Positions 35,034 through 44,365 of a DNA stretch of 64,000 bases are shown in pieces; the first letter of the stretch is position 1, and each line of letters begins with the position of its first letter. Below the pieces are notes generated by a model. The model did no database searches, had not been told where the DNA came from, and worked only from the letters and a program-made list of their open reading frames with translations. A program made the translations under genes and the position numbers. Origin of the DNA: Chelativorans salis (GTDB lineage: Bacteria > Pseudomonadota > Alphaproteobacteria > Rhizobiales > Rhizobiaceae); NCBI RefSeq assembly GCF_025336525.1, contig NZ_JAOCZP010000002.1, positions 372,001 through 436,000 of the forward strand, in the 5' to 3' direction.

Positions 35034-35894
35034 CTATCCACCGCGGATGGACGGATGCCAGAACGTGACGGCCCGCTCGATCTGGGCGACAAGGCCGTAG
35101 AAGAGCGAACCGGCCAGGGCGGCGACGGCGATCTCCGCCCACACCATGTCGATGTTCATCCGTCCCACCTCGGTGGAGATCCTGAAGCCCATGCCGACGA
35201 TGGGCGTGCCGAAGAACTCGGCTACGATGGCGCCGATCAGCGCCAGGGTGGAGTTGATCTTCAAGGCATTGAAGATAAAGGGCGCAGCCGCCGGCAGGCG
35301 CAGCTTGAAGAGCGTCTGCCAGTAGGAGGCCGCATAGGTGCGCATCAGGTCGCGATCGATGGCCGAGGAGGCCGAGAGGCCGGCAACCGTGTTCACCAGC
35401 ATGGGAAAGAAGGTCATGACGACGACGACGGCGGCCTTCGACGGCCAGTCAAAGCCGAACCACATGACCATGATGGGGGCGATGCCGATGATGGGGAGTG
35501 CGGAGACGAAATTGCCGAGCGGCAGGAGCCCGCGCTTCAGGAAGGGCGAGCGGTCGATGGCGATCGCCGCCAGGAAGCCCGACCCGCAGCCGAGCGCATA
35601 GCCGATAAGCACCGCCTTCAGGAAGGTCTGGCGGAAGTCGGCCCACAGGGTGGGGACGGAGCCGACGATGCGATCCCAGATCATGGAGGGAGGGGGGAGG
35701 AGCACCGTCGGCACGTTGAGCCCGCGCACGAGGCCCTCCCAGACGACCAGCAGCGTTATCCCGAAGATGGCCGGGACGAGAAGGGAGAGGGCGCGGCGGG
35801 CAAGTGGTGCGCGCGGATTGTGCCGCACCAGCCACTCGTTGAGCGCCCAGGCGCCCGCCCAGAAGACAAGGGCACCGGCGACCGCCGCATTCAT
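35034..35894 (-). CDS. ABC transporter permease (SsuC/TauC type)
   Basis: 286 aa, six hydrophobic helices with the permease loop (MRTYAASYWQTLFKLRLPAA, about residues 190-209). Together with the overlapping permease gene upstream it forms a heterodimeric inner-membrane channel. The ATG overlaps that gene's stop (ATGA at 35891-35894). Confidence 0.87.
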   Translation of the reverse strand: MNAAVAGALVFWAGAWALNEWLVRHNPRAPLARRALSLLVPAIFGITLLVVWEGLVRGLNVPTVLLPPPSMIWDRIVGSVPTLWADFRQTFLKAVLIGYALGCGSGFLAAIAIDRSPFLKRGLLPLGNFVSALPIIGIAPIMVMWFGFDWPSKAAVVVVMTFFPMLVNTVAGLSASSAIDRDLMRTYAASYWQTLFKLRLPAAAPFIFNALKINSTLALIGAIVAEFFGTPIVGMGFRISTEVGRMNIDMVWAEIAVAALAGSLFYGLVAQIERAVTFWHPSIRGG

Positions 35895-36829
35895 GGCCGT
35901 GCTCCCATGCGCGCCATGACGAGGCGCTGGCCGAGACCGACCAGGGCGACGAGGCTTGCCGCGAGGGCCGCCGCCATGAAGAGGGCGGCCCAGATCTGGA
36001 TCGTCTGGCCGTAGTAGGAGCCGGCGAGCAGGCGTGCGCCGAGGCCGGCGACGGCACCCGTCGGCAATTCGCCGACGATGGCTCCCACGAGGCTGATGGC
36101 GACGGCCACCTTCATGGAGGTGAAGAGAAAGGGAAGCGCCGACGGCCAGCGCAGCTTGAAGAAGGTCTGCGTGCGGCTCGAATTGTAGGTGCGCATCAGG
36201 TCGAGCTGGATCGCTTCGGGGCTCCTGAAACCTTTCACCATGCCGACGACCACGGGGAAGAAGGAGAGATAAGTGGAGATCAGCGCCTTCGGCAGGAGGC
36301 CCGAGAGGCCGATGGCGTTGAGCACGACGATGATCATCGGCGCGACGGCGAGGATGGGGATCGTCTGGCTGGCGATCACCCAGGGCATCACCGACTTGTC
36401 CATGGCGCGGTTGTGGACGATGCCGACAGCGAGCAGGACGCCGAGCGTGGTGCCGATGGCGAAGCCGAGCAGGGTGGAGGAGAGGGTGATCCAGGCGTGG
36501 TTGAGAAGGCTGCGGTTGGAGGTGGGGCGCACCTCCACGGTGGTCTTCCACATCTCGGCCAGCACCTGGTGCGGCGCCGGCAGCACCGGCCTCTCCTGAG
36601 CCATGGTGTCGCGCACGAGATCGGCCGCCGTCCATTCGGTGTCTGCGCGCTGGTACAGGCCAATCTGCCAGGGGGCGTTGAGGTAGACGGTGAAGCCGTA
36701 CCAGATGAGGACGATGGCGGCGACGACGATGGCGATGGGCAGCGCCTTGCCGTCTGCCAGGCGCCGAAAGACGGTGCCCGTGGCGGCGGATGCGGAGCCG
36801 GGAGCGGCGATGGGAGTGGAGGCGGTCAT
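35891..36829 (-). CDS. ABC transporter permease (SsuC/TauC type)
   Basis: 312 aa. It has an N-terminal hydrophobic helix (IAIVVAAIVLIWYGFTVYL), a periplasmic segment of about 60 residues and five more helices; the permease loop is at about residues 210-230 (LMRTYNSSRTQTFFKLRW). The ATG at 36829 has GGAGG eight bases upstream. A repeat element (36869-37018) separates it from the ATPase gene. Confidence 0.87.
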   Translation of the reverse strand: MTASTPIAAPGSASAATGTVFRRLADGKALPIAIVVAAIVLIWYGFTVYLNAPWQIGLYQRADTEWTAADLVRDTMAQERPVLPAPHQVLAEMWKTTVEVRPTSNRSLLNHAWITLSSTLLGFAIGTTLGVLLAVGIVHNRAMDKSVMPWVIASQTIPILAVAPMIIVVLNAIGLSGLLPKALISTYLSFFPVVVGMVKGFRSPEAIQLDLMRTYNSSRTQTFFKLRWPSALPFLFTSMKVAVAISLVGAIVGELPTGAVAGLGARLLAGSYYGQTIQIWAALFMAAALAASLVALVGLGQRLVMARMGARP

Positions 36830-36868
36830 GAATACGTCCTCCGGGGCTGCGTCATGGCAGTAGCGGTT

Positions 36869-37018
36869 CTCCCCCCTTGAGGGGGAGATGGCCGGCAGGC
36901 CAGAGGGGGCTGCCCGGTCGAAGAGCGGGACGCTGATGAGCGCCGAGTACGGCCGGGGTGACCCCACCCGTCCAGCCGCCTGACGGCGGCTGTCCACCCT
37001 ACCCTCGAGGGGGAGGGG
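36869..37018. repeat. palindromic repeat element, copy B
   Basis: 150 bp with outer arms CTCCCCCCTTGAGGGGGAG and CCCTCGAGGGGGAGGGG and inner palindromes (GGCCGGCAGGCC; CAGCCGCCTGACGGCGGCTG). It shares ordered blocks with copy A inside btuF. It lies between the ATPase and permease genes of one importer, where it could shape the transcript. Confidence 0.85.
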
Positions 37019-37042
37019 AGGCGCCGGCGCTCTATGCCGCGC

Positions 37043-37861
37043 TCACTCATCGCTCATCCCCGCCCTCAGGCCCTCGCGTACGCGGTGGGCGATCTCAAGA
37101 AACTCCGGCGTCTCGCGAATGTCGAGCGGGCGCTCTTTCGGCAGTGTCGATTCGATGACGTCCGTCACCCGGCCGGGGCGCGGCGACATGACGACGATGC
37201 GGGTGGAGAGATAGACCGCCTCCGGGATCGAGTGCGTGACGAAGCAGATGGTCTTGTTCGTGCGCGCCCAGAGCTCCAGCAACTGCTCGTTCAGATGGTC
37301 GCGCACGATTTCGTCCAATGCGCCGAAGGGTTCGTCCATCAAGAGAAGATCGGCGTCGAAGGCGAGTGCGCGGGCAATCGAGGCGCGCTGCTGCATGCCG
37401 CCGGAAAGCTGCCATGGGTATTTGCGCTCAAAGCCGGTGAGGTTGACGAGATCCAGCGTGCGGGCGACGCGTTCTCGCCGCTCTCGGGCCGAATAGCCCA
37501 TGATCTCCAGCGGCAGGGCGACGTTCTTCTCAATGGTGCGCCAGGGGAAAAGGCCGGCGGCCTGGAAGACGTAGCCATAGGCGCGGGCCCGGCGGGCGGC
37601 CTCGGCAGTGAGCCCGTTGACGCGGATGTCGCCCGCCGTCGGCTGCTCCAGGTCGGCGATGACGCGCAAGAAGGTGGTCTTGCCGCAGCCCGACGGGCCG
37701 ATGAAGGAGACGAACTCGCCGCGTCCGACAGAAAGATCGACATCAGAGAGCGCCCGGACGGGGCCGTCGGCGGTCTCGAAGGTGAGGCTCAAGGCCTTCG
37801 CCTCGACGACAGGGGAGGTGGTGGCCGCGGCTGGCTGGAGCTTGCTTGCGGGGGCGTTCAT
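37043..37861 (-). CDS. ABC transporter ATP-binding protein (SsuB/TauB type)
   Basis: 272 aa. Walker A GPSGCGKTT at about residues 55-63, YVFQAAGLFPWRT (Q loop), signature LSGGMQQR, Walker B LLLMDEPFGALD and switch FVTHSIPEAV are intact. It energises the two permeases encoded just downstream. The gene is 39 bases after dihydropyrimidinase, which ties the importer to the pyrimidine genes. Confidence 0.9.
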   Translation of the reverse strand: MNAPASKLQPAAATTSPVVEAKALSLTFETADGPVRALSDVDLSVGRGEFVSFIGPSGCGKTTFLRVIADLEQPTAGDIRVNGLTAEAARRARAYGYVFQAAGLFPWRTIEKNVALPLEIMGYSARERRERVARTLDLVNLTGFERKYPWQLSGGMQQRASIARALAFDADLLLMDEPFGALDEIVRDHLNEQLLELWARTNKTICFVTHSIPEAVYLSTRIVVMSPRPGRVTDVIESTLPKERPLDIRETPEFLEIAHRVREGLRAGMSDE

Positions 37862-37900
37862 GGCGTTACTCGCACGTCCGGACGGCAGGGCGCGGCATTC

Positions 37901-39352
37901 TCATACACCGCTCGCCGGGATGCCGGCTCGCTCCACCTTGCGTGGCGCGGTGACCTCCTTCCACTTCGACAGTGCGCGGTTGACAGGCGCGTTGGGCTCG
38001 CGCGCCACGAATTCGCCGTGGCCGGGTTTCGGCTTGACCACGCCATCCTCGACGACGATCTCGCCGCGTGACAGCACGGTGCGCGGCAGGCCCTTGACCT
38101 TAATGCCCTCGAAGACGTTGTAATCGATTGCCGACTGCTGGTTCTCGGCGGAGATGGTCTTTTCCGCGTTCGGGTCCCACACCACGATATCGGCATCCGC
38201 CCCGTCCACGATGGCGCCCTTCTTGGGATACATGTTGAGGATCTTGGCGATGTTGGTCGAGGTGACGGCAACGAACTCGTTCATGGTCAGCCGGCCGGTG
38301 TTGACCCCGAAGGTCCACAGGACAGGCATGCGGTCCTCGAGACCGCCGGTGCCGTTCGGGATCTTGGTGAAGTCGCCGACGCCGAAGCGCTTCTGCTCGG
38401 TGGTGAAAGCGCAATGGTCTGTTGCCACCACCTGCAGGGAGCCCGCCTGCAGGCCTGCCCAGAGCGAATCCTGATGCAGCTTGTTGCGGAAGGGGGGCGA
38501 CATGACGCGGCGGGCGGCGTGGTCCCAATCGGGGTTTGCATACTCGCTCTCGTCGAGCACCAGATGCTGGATGAGAGGCTCGCCATAGACGCGCATGCCC
38601 TTCTGGCGGGCGCGGCGGATGGCCTCGTGCGCCTGCTCGCAGGAGGTATGGACGATGTAGAGCGGTGCACCCGCCATGTCGGCGATCATGATGGCGCGGT
38701 TGGCAGCCTCGCCCTCTACCTCCGGCGGGCGAGAATAGGCGTGTGCCTCGGGTCCGTTGTTGCCCTCGGCCATGAGCTTGGCCTGGAGCTGGGCCACCAC
38801 GTCGCCATTCTCGGCGTGGACGAGGGGGAGCGCGCCGAGCGCGGCGCAGCGCTGGAAGGACGAATACATCTCGTCGTCGTCCACCATCAGCGCGCCCTTA
38901 TAGGCCATGAAGTGCTTGAAGGAGGTGATGCCGCGGTCGACCACCTCGGCCATCTCGTTGAAAACCTGCTCGCTCCACCAGGTGATCGCCATGTGGAAGG
39001 AGTAGTCGCACGTTGCCTTGGTCGACTTGTTGTCCCACATCTGGATGGCTTCCAGGAGCGACTGGCCGGGCGAGGGGAGGCAGAAATCGACCACCATCGC
39101 GGTGCCGCCGGAGACGGCCGCGCGCGTGCCGCTTTCGAAATCGTCGGAGGAGTAGGTGCCCATGAAGGGCATCTCCAGATGCGTATGCGGATCGATGCCG
39201 CCCGGCATGACGTAGCAGCCCGTGGCGTCAATCTCGTGGTCGGCGTGAAGGTCGGGGCCGATGCCGACGATCTTGTCGTGCTTGATCAGCACATCCGCCT
39301 TCCATGTGCGGTCGGCGGTGACGATGGTGCCGTTCTTGATGACCTTGGACAT
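37901..39352 (-). CDS. hydA: dihydropyrimidinase
   Basis: 483 aa, normal length. Binuclear metal residues are in place: HTH in GGIDPHTHLEMP, the carbamylated Lys in KHFMAYKGALMV, His in LVHAENGD and in YIVHTSCEQA, and Asp in VATDHCAFTT. It hydrolyses dihydrouracil and dihydrothymine to N-carbamoyl-beta-alanine and its methyl analogue, the second step after PreT-PreA. Cytosolic tetramer in known members. The enzyme also accepts hydantoins in many bacteria. Located between the amidase and the importer. Confidence 0.92.
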   Translation of the reverse strand: MSKVIKNGTIVTADRTWKADVLIKHDKIVGIGPDLHADHEIDATGCYVMPGGIDPHTHLEMPFMGTYSSDDFESGTRAAVSGGTAMVVDFCLPSPGQSLLEAIQMWDNKSTKATCDYSFHMAITWWSEQVFNEMAEVVDRGITSFKHFMAYKGALMVDDDEMYSSFQRCAALGALPLVHAENGDVVAQLQAKLMAEGNNGPEAHAYSRPPEVEGEAANRAIMIADMAGAPLYIVHTSCEQAHEAIRRARQKGMRVYGEPLIQHLVLDESEYANPDWDHAARRVMSPPFRNKLHQDSLWAGLQAGSLQVVATDHCAFTTEQKRFGVGDFTKIPNGTGGLEDRMPVLWTFGVNTGRLTMNEFVAVTSTNIAKILNMYPKKGAIVDGADADIVVWDPNAEKTISAENQQSAIDYNVFEGIKVKGLPRTVLSRGEIVVEDGVVKPKPGHGEFVAREPNAPVNRALSKWKEVTAPRKVERAGIPASGV

Positions 39353-39474
39353 TGGGGTTCCCCTTTTTATCGTTTGTCCGTGATTACATTGCGTCGATGG
39401 CGCGGGCTAGCCCCTTAAGCCTCCCCATAAGTGTCCTCCAGAGGAGGGGAAGGGTGGTACCGGCAACCACTTCC

Positions 39475-40731
39475 TCACTCAACAATCTCCGCCGTCTCCA
39501 CCACCGCGTGGAACAGCACGTCGGCGCCCGCCTGCGCCCACTCCTTCGAAATCTCCTCGGCCTCGTTATGCGACAGCCCGTCCACGCAGGGGCACATCAC
39601 CATCGCCGTCGGTGCCACCCGGTTGATCCAGCAGGCATCATGGCCGGCGCCGGAGACGATGTTGCGGTGGGTGTAGCCGAGGCGCTCGGCGGCGTTGCGG
39701 ACCGCCTTTACGCAGTCCTCATCGAAGGTAACGGGGTCGAAATGGCCCACCTGCTCCACCTCGTGGGAGATGTCCATCGCCTCGCAGATCGCGGCGATGC
39801 CCTCGCGGATGCGGGCATCCATCGTGTCCAGCGTCTCCTTGTTCGGCGAGCGGATATCGATGGTGAAGACCGTGCGGCCGGGAATGATGTTGCGTGAGTT
39901 CGGGTAGACCTCGACATGGCCGATGGCGCCTACGGCGTTCGGCTGATAGTCCATCGCCACCTCGTGCACCAGCTCCGTCACCCGTGCCATGCCGAGGCCG
40001 GCGTTGCGGCGCTTGGGCATGGGGGTGGAACCGGTGTGGCTCTCCTTGCCGGTGATCGTGACCTGCAGCCACTTCAGCCCCTGGCCGTGGGTGACGACGC
40101 CGATGTCGATTCCCTCATCCTCCAGGATCGGGCCCTGCTCGATGTGCAGCTCGAAAAACGCCTTCATCTTGCGCTGGCCGACCGGCTCCTCACCCTTCCA
40201 GCCGATGCGCTCCAGCTCGTCGCCGAAGCGTTTTCCCGCGGCATCCTTGCGGTCATAGGCCCAATCGAGCTCGTGAACGCCGGCGAAGACGCCGGAGGCG
40301 AGCATCGCCGGGGCGTAGCGCGTGCCTTCCTCGTTGGTCCAGTTGGTGACGATGATGGGGTGCTTCGTCTTGATGCCGAGATCGTTCAGGGAGCGCACGA
40401 TCTCCAGGCCGCCGAGCACGCCCAGGACACCGTCATAGCGGCCGCCGGTCGGCTGCGTGTCGAGGTGGGAGCCGACATAGACGGGGAGTGCATCGGGATC
40501 GGTGCCCTCGCGGCGGGCGAACATGGTGCCCATCTCGTCGACGGCCACGCTCATGCCCGCTTCCTCGCACCACCGCTTGAAGAGGTGGCGGCCTTCGCCA
40601 TCCTCGTCGGTGAGCGTCTGGCGGTTGTTGCCGCCGGCAACGCCCGGGCCGATCTCCGCCATTTCGTGGATCGCATCCCACAAGCGGTCGGCGTTGATCC
40701 TCAGGTTCTCGCCCGGTGCGGCCATGTTCAT
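39475..40731 (-). CDS. N-carbamoyl-beta-alanine amidohydrolase (M20 family)
   Basis: 418 aa, Zn-dependent M20-type hydrolase (AmaB/HyuC/PydC group). Metal residues sit in GSHLDTQPTGGRYDG and TNWTNEEGTRY, and FELHIEQGPILE is conserved, as is SGAGHDACW near the C-terminus. In this setting the third step of pyrimidine reduction is likely: N-carbamoyl-beta-alanine to beta-alanine, CO2 and ammonia. Allantoate and L-carbamoylase forms are related; context decides here. Confidence 0.88.
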   Translation of the reverse strand: MNMAAPGENLRINADRLWDAIHEMAEIGPGVAGGNNRQTLTDEDGEGRHLFKRWCEEAGMSVAVDEMGTMFARREGTDPDALPVYVGSHLDTQPTGGRYDGVLGVLGGLEIVRSLNDLGIKTKHPIIVTNWTNEEGTRYAPAMLASGVFAGVHELDWAYDRKDAAGKRFGDELERIGWKGEEPVGQRKMKAFFELHIEQGPILEDEGIDIGVVTHGQGLKWLQVTITGKESHTGSTPMPKRRNAGLGMARVTELVHEVAMDYQPNAVGAIGHVEVYPNSRNIIPGRTVFTIDIRSPNKETLDTMDARIREGIAAICEAMDISHEVEQVGHFDPVTFDEDCVKAVRNAAERLGYTHRNIVSGAGHDACWINRVAPTAMVMCPCVDGLSHNEAEEISKEWAQAGADVLFHAVVETAEIVE

Positions 40732-40740
40732 AGTCCCCTT

Positions 40741-41034
40741 TTATTTCAGTTCGACTTCCACGAAAGCCATGGGCTGGTCGCCGGCATTGACCACATTGTG
40801 CTCGACGCCCTCGTTACGCCGGTAGCAGACCCCGGCGGCCATGTCGGCGCGTCTGGAACTGCCGCCCTGCTCCTCCAGCAAGAAGGAGCAGGGGGTGAGG
40901 GTGGTGATGACATAGTCCATGCCATGACGGTGCCAGCCGGTCTGCGCGCCGGGCACGAAATCCCAGCGCGTGACCCGCACCCGATCGTCGTCGATCAGCA
41001 CTTCGTGGGTTGCCTGCGGGCGGGATCCATTCAT
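40741..41034 (-). CDS. small cupin-domain protein
   Basis: 97 aa, single cupin: TGWHRHGMDYVITTL (metal-binding HxH plus later residues) and EGVEHNVVNAG. Placed between the transaminase (one base away) and the amidase (nine bases), so it belongs to the pyrimidine operon. It may stabilise or isomerise an intermediate such as a semialdehyde or ureido acid, but this is inference. Confidence 0.82.
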   Translation of the reverse strand: MNGSRPQATHEVLIDDDRVRVTRWDFVPGAQTGWHRHGMDYVITTLTPCSFLLEEQGGSSRRADMAAGVCYRRNEGVEHNVVNAGDQPMAFVEVELK

Positions 41035-41035
41035 G

Positions 41036-42364
41036 TCAATCCACCATTCTCAGCACCTCGCGCAGACAGTCGACGATCTCGTCGATCTGGCCCTTCTCGA
41101 TGATGAGCGGCGGCGAGAGCGCGATGATGTCGCCGGTGGTGCGGATCAGGACGCCCTTCTCGAAGGCCTTCAGGAAAGCGGAGAAGGCGCGCTTGGTCGG
41201 CTGGCCGGCGATCGGCTCCAGCTCGATGGCGCCGACGAGGCCGATGTTGCGGATATCGATGACGTACGGCGCTTCTTTCAGCGAATGGAGGGCGTCTTCC
41301 CAGTAGGGGCCGAGCTCGGCGCCGCGCGTGAGCAGGCCTTCCTCCTTATAGGTCTCCAGCGTGGCGATGCCGGCGGCCGAGGCGATCGGGTTTCCGGAAT
41401 AGGTGTAGCCGTGGAAGAACTCGATCAGGTGCTCCGGTCCGTTCATGAAGGCGTCGTGGATTTCCTTCTTCACGAACACCGCGCCCATGGGGATGACGCC
41501 ATTGGTTACACCCTTGGCCGTCGTCATGATGTCGGGCACGACGTCGAAATAGTCGGCCGCAAAGGGGGTACCGAGGCGACCGAAGCCGGTGATGACCTCG
41601 TCGAAGATCAAGAGGATGCCGTGCTTGTCGCAGATGTCGCGCAGGCGCTTGAGGTACCCCTTGGGCGGGATGAGCACGCCGGTGGAGCCGGCAACCGGCT
41701 CGACGATGACTGCGGCTATCGTTGAGGCGTCGTGCAACGTGACGATGCGCTCCAACTCGTCCGCCAGGTCGCCACCATGCTCCGGCTCGCCGCGGATAAA
41801 GGCGTTCTTGCCCGGCAGGTGGGTGTGCGCCAGGTGGTCGACGCCGGTCAGAAGCGTGCCGAACATCTTGCGGTTGGCGACGATGCCGCCCACTGAAATG
41901 CCGCCGAAATTCACCCCGTGATAGCCGCGCTCGCGGCCGATCAGGCGGAAGCGCGCGCCGTCGCCCTTCGCCCGGTGATAGGCGAGTGCGATCTTCAGCG
42001 CCGTATCGACCGACTCCGAGCCGGAATTGGTGAAGAAGACGTGGTCCATACCCTCCGGCGCCATATCGACCAGCCGGTTGGCAAACTCGAAGACGATCGG
42101 GTGGCCCATCTGGAAGGCCGGCGCATAGTCAAGCTCAGCCGCCTGGTTCTGGATCGCCTCGGTGATCTTCGGCCGGCAGTGGCCGGCATTCACGCACCAC
42201 AGCCCCGCCGTGCCGTCGAGGACCCTGCGGCCGTCATCGGCCGTGTAATGCATATCCTTCGCCGCCACCAGCATGCGCGGCGCCTGCTTGAACTGCCGGT
42301 TCGCCGTGAACGGCATCCAGAATGCACTGAGATCGTTCGGCTTTACATTGAGCCGGTTGGACAT
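41036..42364 (-). CDS. omega-amino acid (beta-alanine) : pyruvate aminotransferase
   Basis: 442 aa, class III PLP enzyme. The opening HFWMPFTANRQFK-like segment (AFWMPFTANRQFK), VFFTNSGSESVDTALKIA, RERGYHGVNFGG and the PLP-lysine TTAKGVTNGVIPMG match bacterial beta-alanine:pyruvate transaminases. It would turn beta-alanine (and 3-aminoisobutyrate) into malonate semialdehyde (methylmalonate semialdehyde). First gene of the minus-strand operon; GGAGG lies eight bases before the ATG and a RutR-like operator 75 bases upstream. Confidence 0.9.
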   Translation of the reverse strand: MSNRLNVKPNDLSAFWMPFTANRQFKQAPRMLVAAKDMHYTADDGRRVLDGTAGLWCVNAGHCRPKITEAIQNQAAELDYAPAFQMGHPIVFEFANRLVDMAPEGMDHVFFTNSGSESVDTALKIALAYHRAKGDGARFRLIGRERGYHGVNFGGISVGGIVANRKMFGTLLTGVDHLAHTHLPGKNAFIRGEPEHGGDLADELERIVTLHDASTIAAVIVEPVAGSTGVLIPPKGYLKRLRDICDKHGILLIFDEVITGFGRLGTPFAADYFDVVPDIMTTAKGVTNGVIPMGAVFVKKEIHDAFMNGPEHLIEFFHGYTYSGNPIASAAGIATLETYKEEGLLTRGAELGPYWEDALHSLKEAPYVIDIRNIGLVGAIELEPIAGQPTKRAFSAFLKAFEKGVLIRTTGDIIALSPPLIIEKGQIDEIVDCLREVLRMVD

Positions 42365-42438
42365 GACCAAGCCTCCGTTATGGTTCCCCTTGTCCCGGTC
42401 AAGCTTGGTATTCTTAGCGAAGGTGTGATACGCAATTT

Positions 42439-42454
42439 TTGACCGTTTGGACAA
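42439..42454. promoter_or_regulatory. RutR-like operator between transaminase and rutR genes
   Basis: TTGACCGTTTGGACAA matches the E. coli RutR consensus TTGACCAnnTGGTCAA at 12 of 14 defined bases and is itself nearly palindromic (also TTT/AAA flanks). It lies in the shared upstream region of the transaminase and the RutR-like gene. Confidence 0.72.
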
Positions 42455-42586
42455 ACGTTAACACCGCCATTCGGGCGGTCAAGACCATTCTAGGGTTTTC
42501 AGCCCATGGCTTGGCGCACCAGCCCCGGGCGATGCGCTGGGCCAGGGGCGGGGCGAGGAGAGCGCGGATGCGGCGGGGTCGAGACG

Positions 42587-43201
42587 ATGGATAAGCCAAC
42601 GAATCCGAGGCGCACGCGCATCCAGCGCGAGAAGCGCGAGCTTATCCTGGAGGCGGCACTGGAGGTCTTCGCGCAGCACGGCTTCCGCGGCGCGACCATC
42701 GACCAGATCGCCGAGGCCGCCGGCATGTCGAAGCCCAACCTGCTTTACTACTTCAAGAGCAAGGAAGCGATCTTCGTCACCCTCATCGACCGGCTGATGG
42801 AGGCTTGGCTCGCCCCCTTGCGCGAGATGGACGCCGAGGGCGACCCGGTCACCGAAGTCCGCTCCTATATCCGCCGCAAAATCGAGATGGCCCGCGACTT
42901 CCCGCGCGAAAGCCGCCTCTTCGCCAACGAGATCCTGCAAGGCGCCCCGCGCACCCTGCCGCTCTTGGAGGGCGAGTTGAAGGAACTCGTCGACGAGAAG
43001 GCGAAGATCATCCGCGACTGGATGCGCCAGGGGAAGCTGAGACAAGCCGACCCCCACCACTTCATCTTCGCCATCTGGGCGACGACGCAGCATTATGCCG
43101 ATTTCGACGTGCAGGTGCGCGCGGTGCTGGGGCCGGACAAGGGCGGGGAGGGAAGGTTCGAGGACGCAGCGCGGTTTCTGGAGGGGTTGTTTTTGGGGTG
43201 A
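42587..43201 (+). CDS. rutR: RutR-like TetR-family regulator of pyrimidine use
   Basis: 204 aa. The HTH (LILEAALEVFAQHGFRGATI, IAEAAGMSKPNLLYYFKSKE) and the ligand domain match E. coli RutR well: WLAPLREMD, ESRLFANEILQGAP, and the block PHHFIFAIWATTQHYADFDV. RutR senses uracil/thymine and releases its operator. The gene is divergent from the pyrimidine operon with a good RutR-type site between. Start at 42587; the frame is open to 42506 but without a family-like N-terminus. Confidence 0.88.
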   Translation: MDKPTNPRRTRIQREKRELILEAALEVFAQHGFRGATIDQIAEAAGMSKPNLLYYFKSKEAIFVTLIDRLMEAWLAPLREMDAEGDPVTEVRSYIRRKIEMARDFPRESRLFANEILQGAPRTLPLLEGELKELVDEKAKIIRDWMRQGKLRQADPHHFIFAIWATTQHYADFDVQVRAVLGPDKGGEGRFEDAARFLEGLFLG

Positions 43202-43325
43202 GATGTCCTGCACCGGCCTCACGACTCCAGACGCCCAACCCATTCCCAAGGCCTCACACCTAAGCTCCGGTGAGGAACAAATTCGGTCCCGCAGCGCTTG
43301 GAAGTGCACCTGCAGAGAGGTTGAC

Positions 43326-43892
43326 ATGGACAAGCGCGAGCTGAGGAAGGGTAGCCTTCTCGTGATCGCGGGCGTGGCAGGCGTCCTCGTCGTGCTCGCC
43401 GTGATCGGGTTGGTCGTCGTCTATACCGGCGGCTACAACGTCGCGGCGACGGAGCAGCATACGTCCTTCACCCGGTGGGCGTTCGACACCACGCTGCGCA
43501 ATTCCGTCCGCAACCGCGCCTCCGGCACGACTGCCCCCGAAGGCGCAACACCCGAGATGATCGCCGCCGGCGGCACGGAATACAAGGCGACATGCCAGCA
43601 CTGCCATGCCGGCCCGGGCGTCGAGCGGGCCGAATGGGCGAGCGGCATGCGGCCGAGGCCGCCTCACCTGGCGGAGGTGGCCGACGAGTGGAAGCTGGAG
43701 GAGGTGCATTGGATCGCCAAGCACGGGATAAGGCTGACAGGCATGCCGGCCTTCGGGCCGTCCCACGACGACCGGACGCTCTGGAACATCGCTCTCTTCG
43801 TCAAGCGTCTGCCGGCGATGACGCCCGAGGAATATGCCGCCACCGGTGAGCCTGCCAGCGAGGGCAGTTCGCACGGAGAAAACGCGCACTGA
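43326..43892 (+). CDS. membrane-anchored cytochrome c
   Basis: 188 aa. One N-terminal membrane helix (LLVIAGVAGVLVVLAVIGLV, about 11-30) anchors a periplasmic class I-like cytochrome. Heme attaches at CQHCH (C90, C93, H94); the axial Met is in GMPAF (M140). It probably passes electrons to an oxidase or a dehydrogenase. It is the first gene of a small cluster with DUF305 and lipoprotein genes. A weak AGAGG precedes the ATG. Confidence 0.88.
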   Translation: MDKRELRKGSLLVIAGVAGVLVVLAVIGLVVVYTGGYNVAATEQHTSFTRWAFDTTLRNSVRNRASGTTAPEGATPEMIAAGGTEYKATCQHCHAGPGVERAEWASGMRPRPPHLAEVADEWKLEEVHWIAKHGIRLTGMPAFGPSHDDRTLWNIALFVKRLPAMTPEEYAATGEPASEGSSHGENAH

Positions 43893-43909
43893 CGACGGAG
43901 GACGAGCCG

Positions 43910-44365
43910 ATGCAGATGTCATACTGGCGCTTCGCCGGAATGATCGTGACAGCCACCGTGGTCATGTATGGGCTGATGTATCTGAATACCTATGCCTACG
44001 AGCACGTGTTCTGGAGTGAGACGCGCGCCTGGATGGCGCTTGTCATGGGTTCGACGATGGCCGTGATCATGCTCGGTTTCATGCTGGGCATGTATAAGCG
44101 GATGTCTATCAACCTGGCCATTTTCGGCGGATCGGTGGCCCTGTTCGCGCTTTCCCTGTGGCTCGTGCGCAGCCAGGCCACGGTGGATGACATCGAATAC
44201 ATGAAGGCGATGATCCCGCACCATTCGATCGCCATCATGACCAGCGCGCGATCCCAGGTTTCCGACCCGCGCGTGCGAAAGCTCGCCGACGAGATCATCG
44301 AGGCGCAGGAGCGGGAGATCGCCGAGATGAAATACCTTATACGCGATCTCGAGGCACGGGACTGA
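43910..44365 (+). CDS. DUF305-domain membrane protein
   Basis: 151 aa. Three hydrophobic helices (about 9-27, 38-60, 67-86) precede a short soluble DUF305 part (DDIEYMKAMIPHHSIAIMTS, DEIIEAQEREIAEMKYLI). The family is linked to copper and other metal stress through conserved His and Met residues, though without proof. GGAGG is seven bases upstream. The stop overlaps the next start (TGATG). Confidence 0.85.
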   Translation: MQMSYWRFAGMIVTATVVMYGLMYLNTYAYEHVFWSETRAWMALVMGSTMAVIMLGFMLGMYKRMSINLAIFGGSVALFALSLWLVRSQATVDDIEYMKAMIPHHSIAIMTSARSQVSDPRVRKLADEIIEAQEREIAEMKYLIRDLEARD

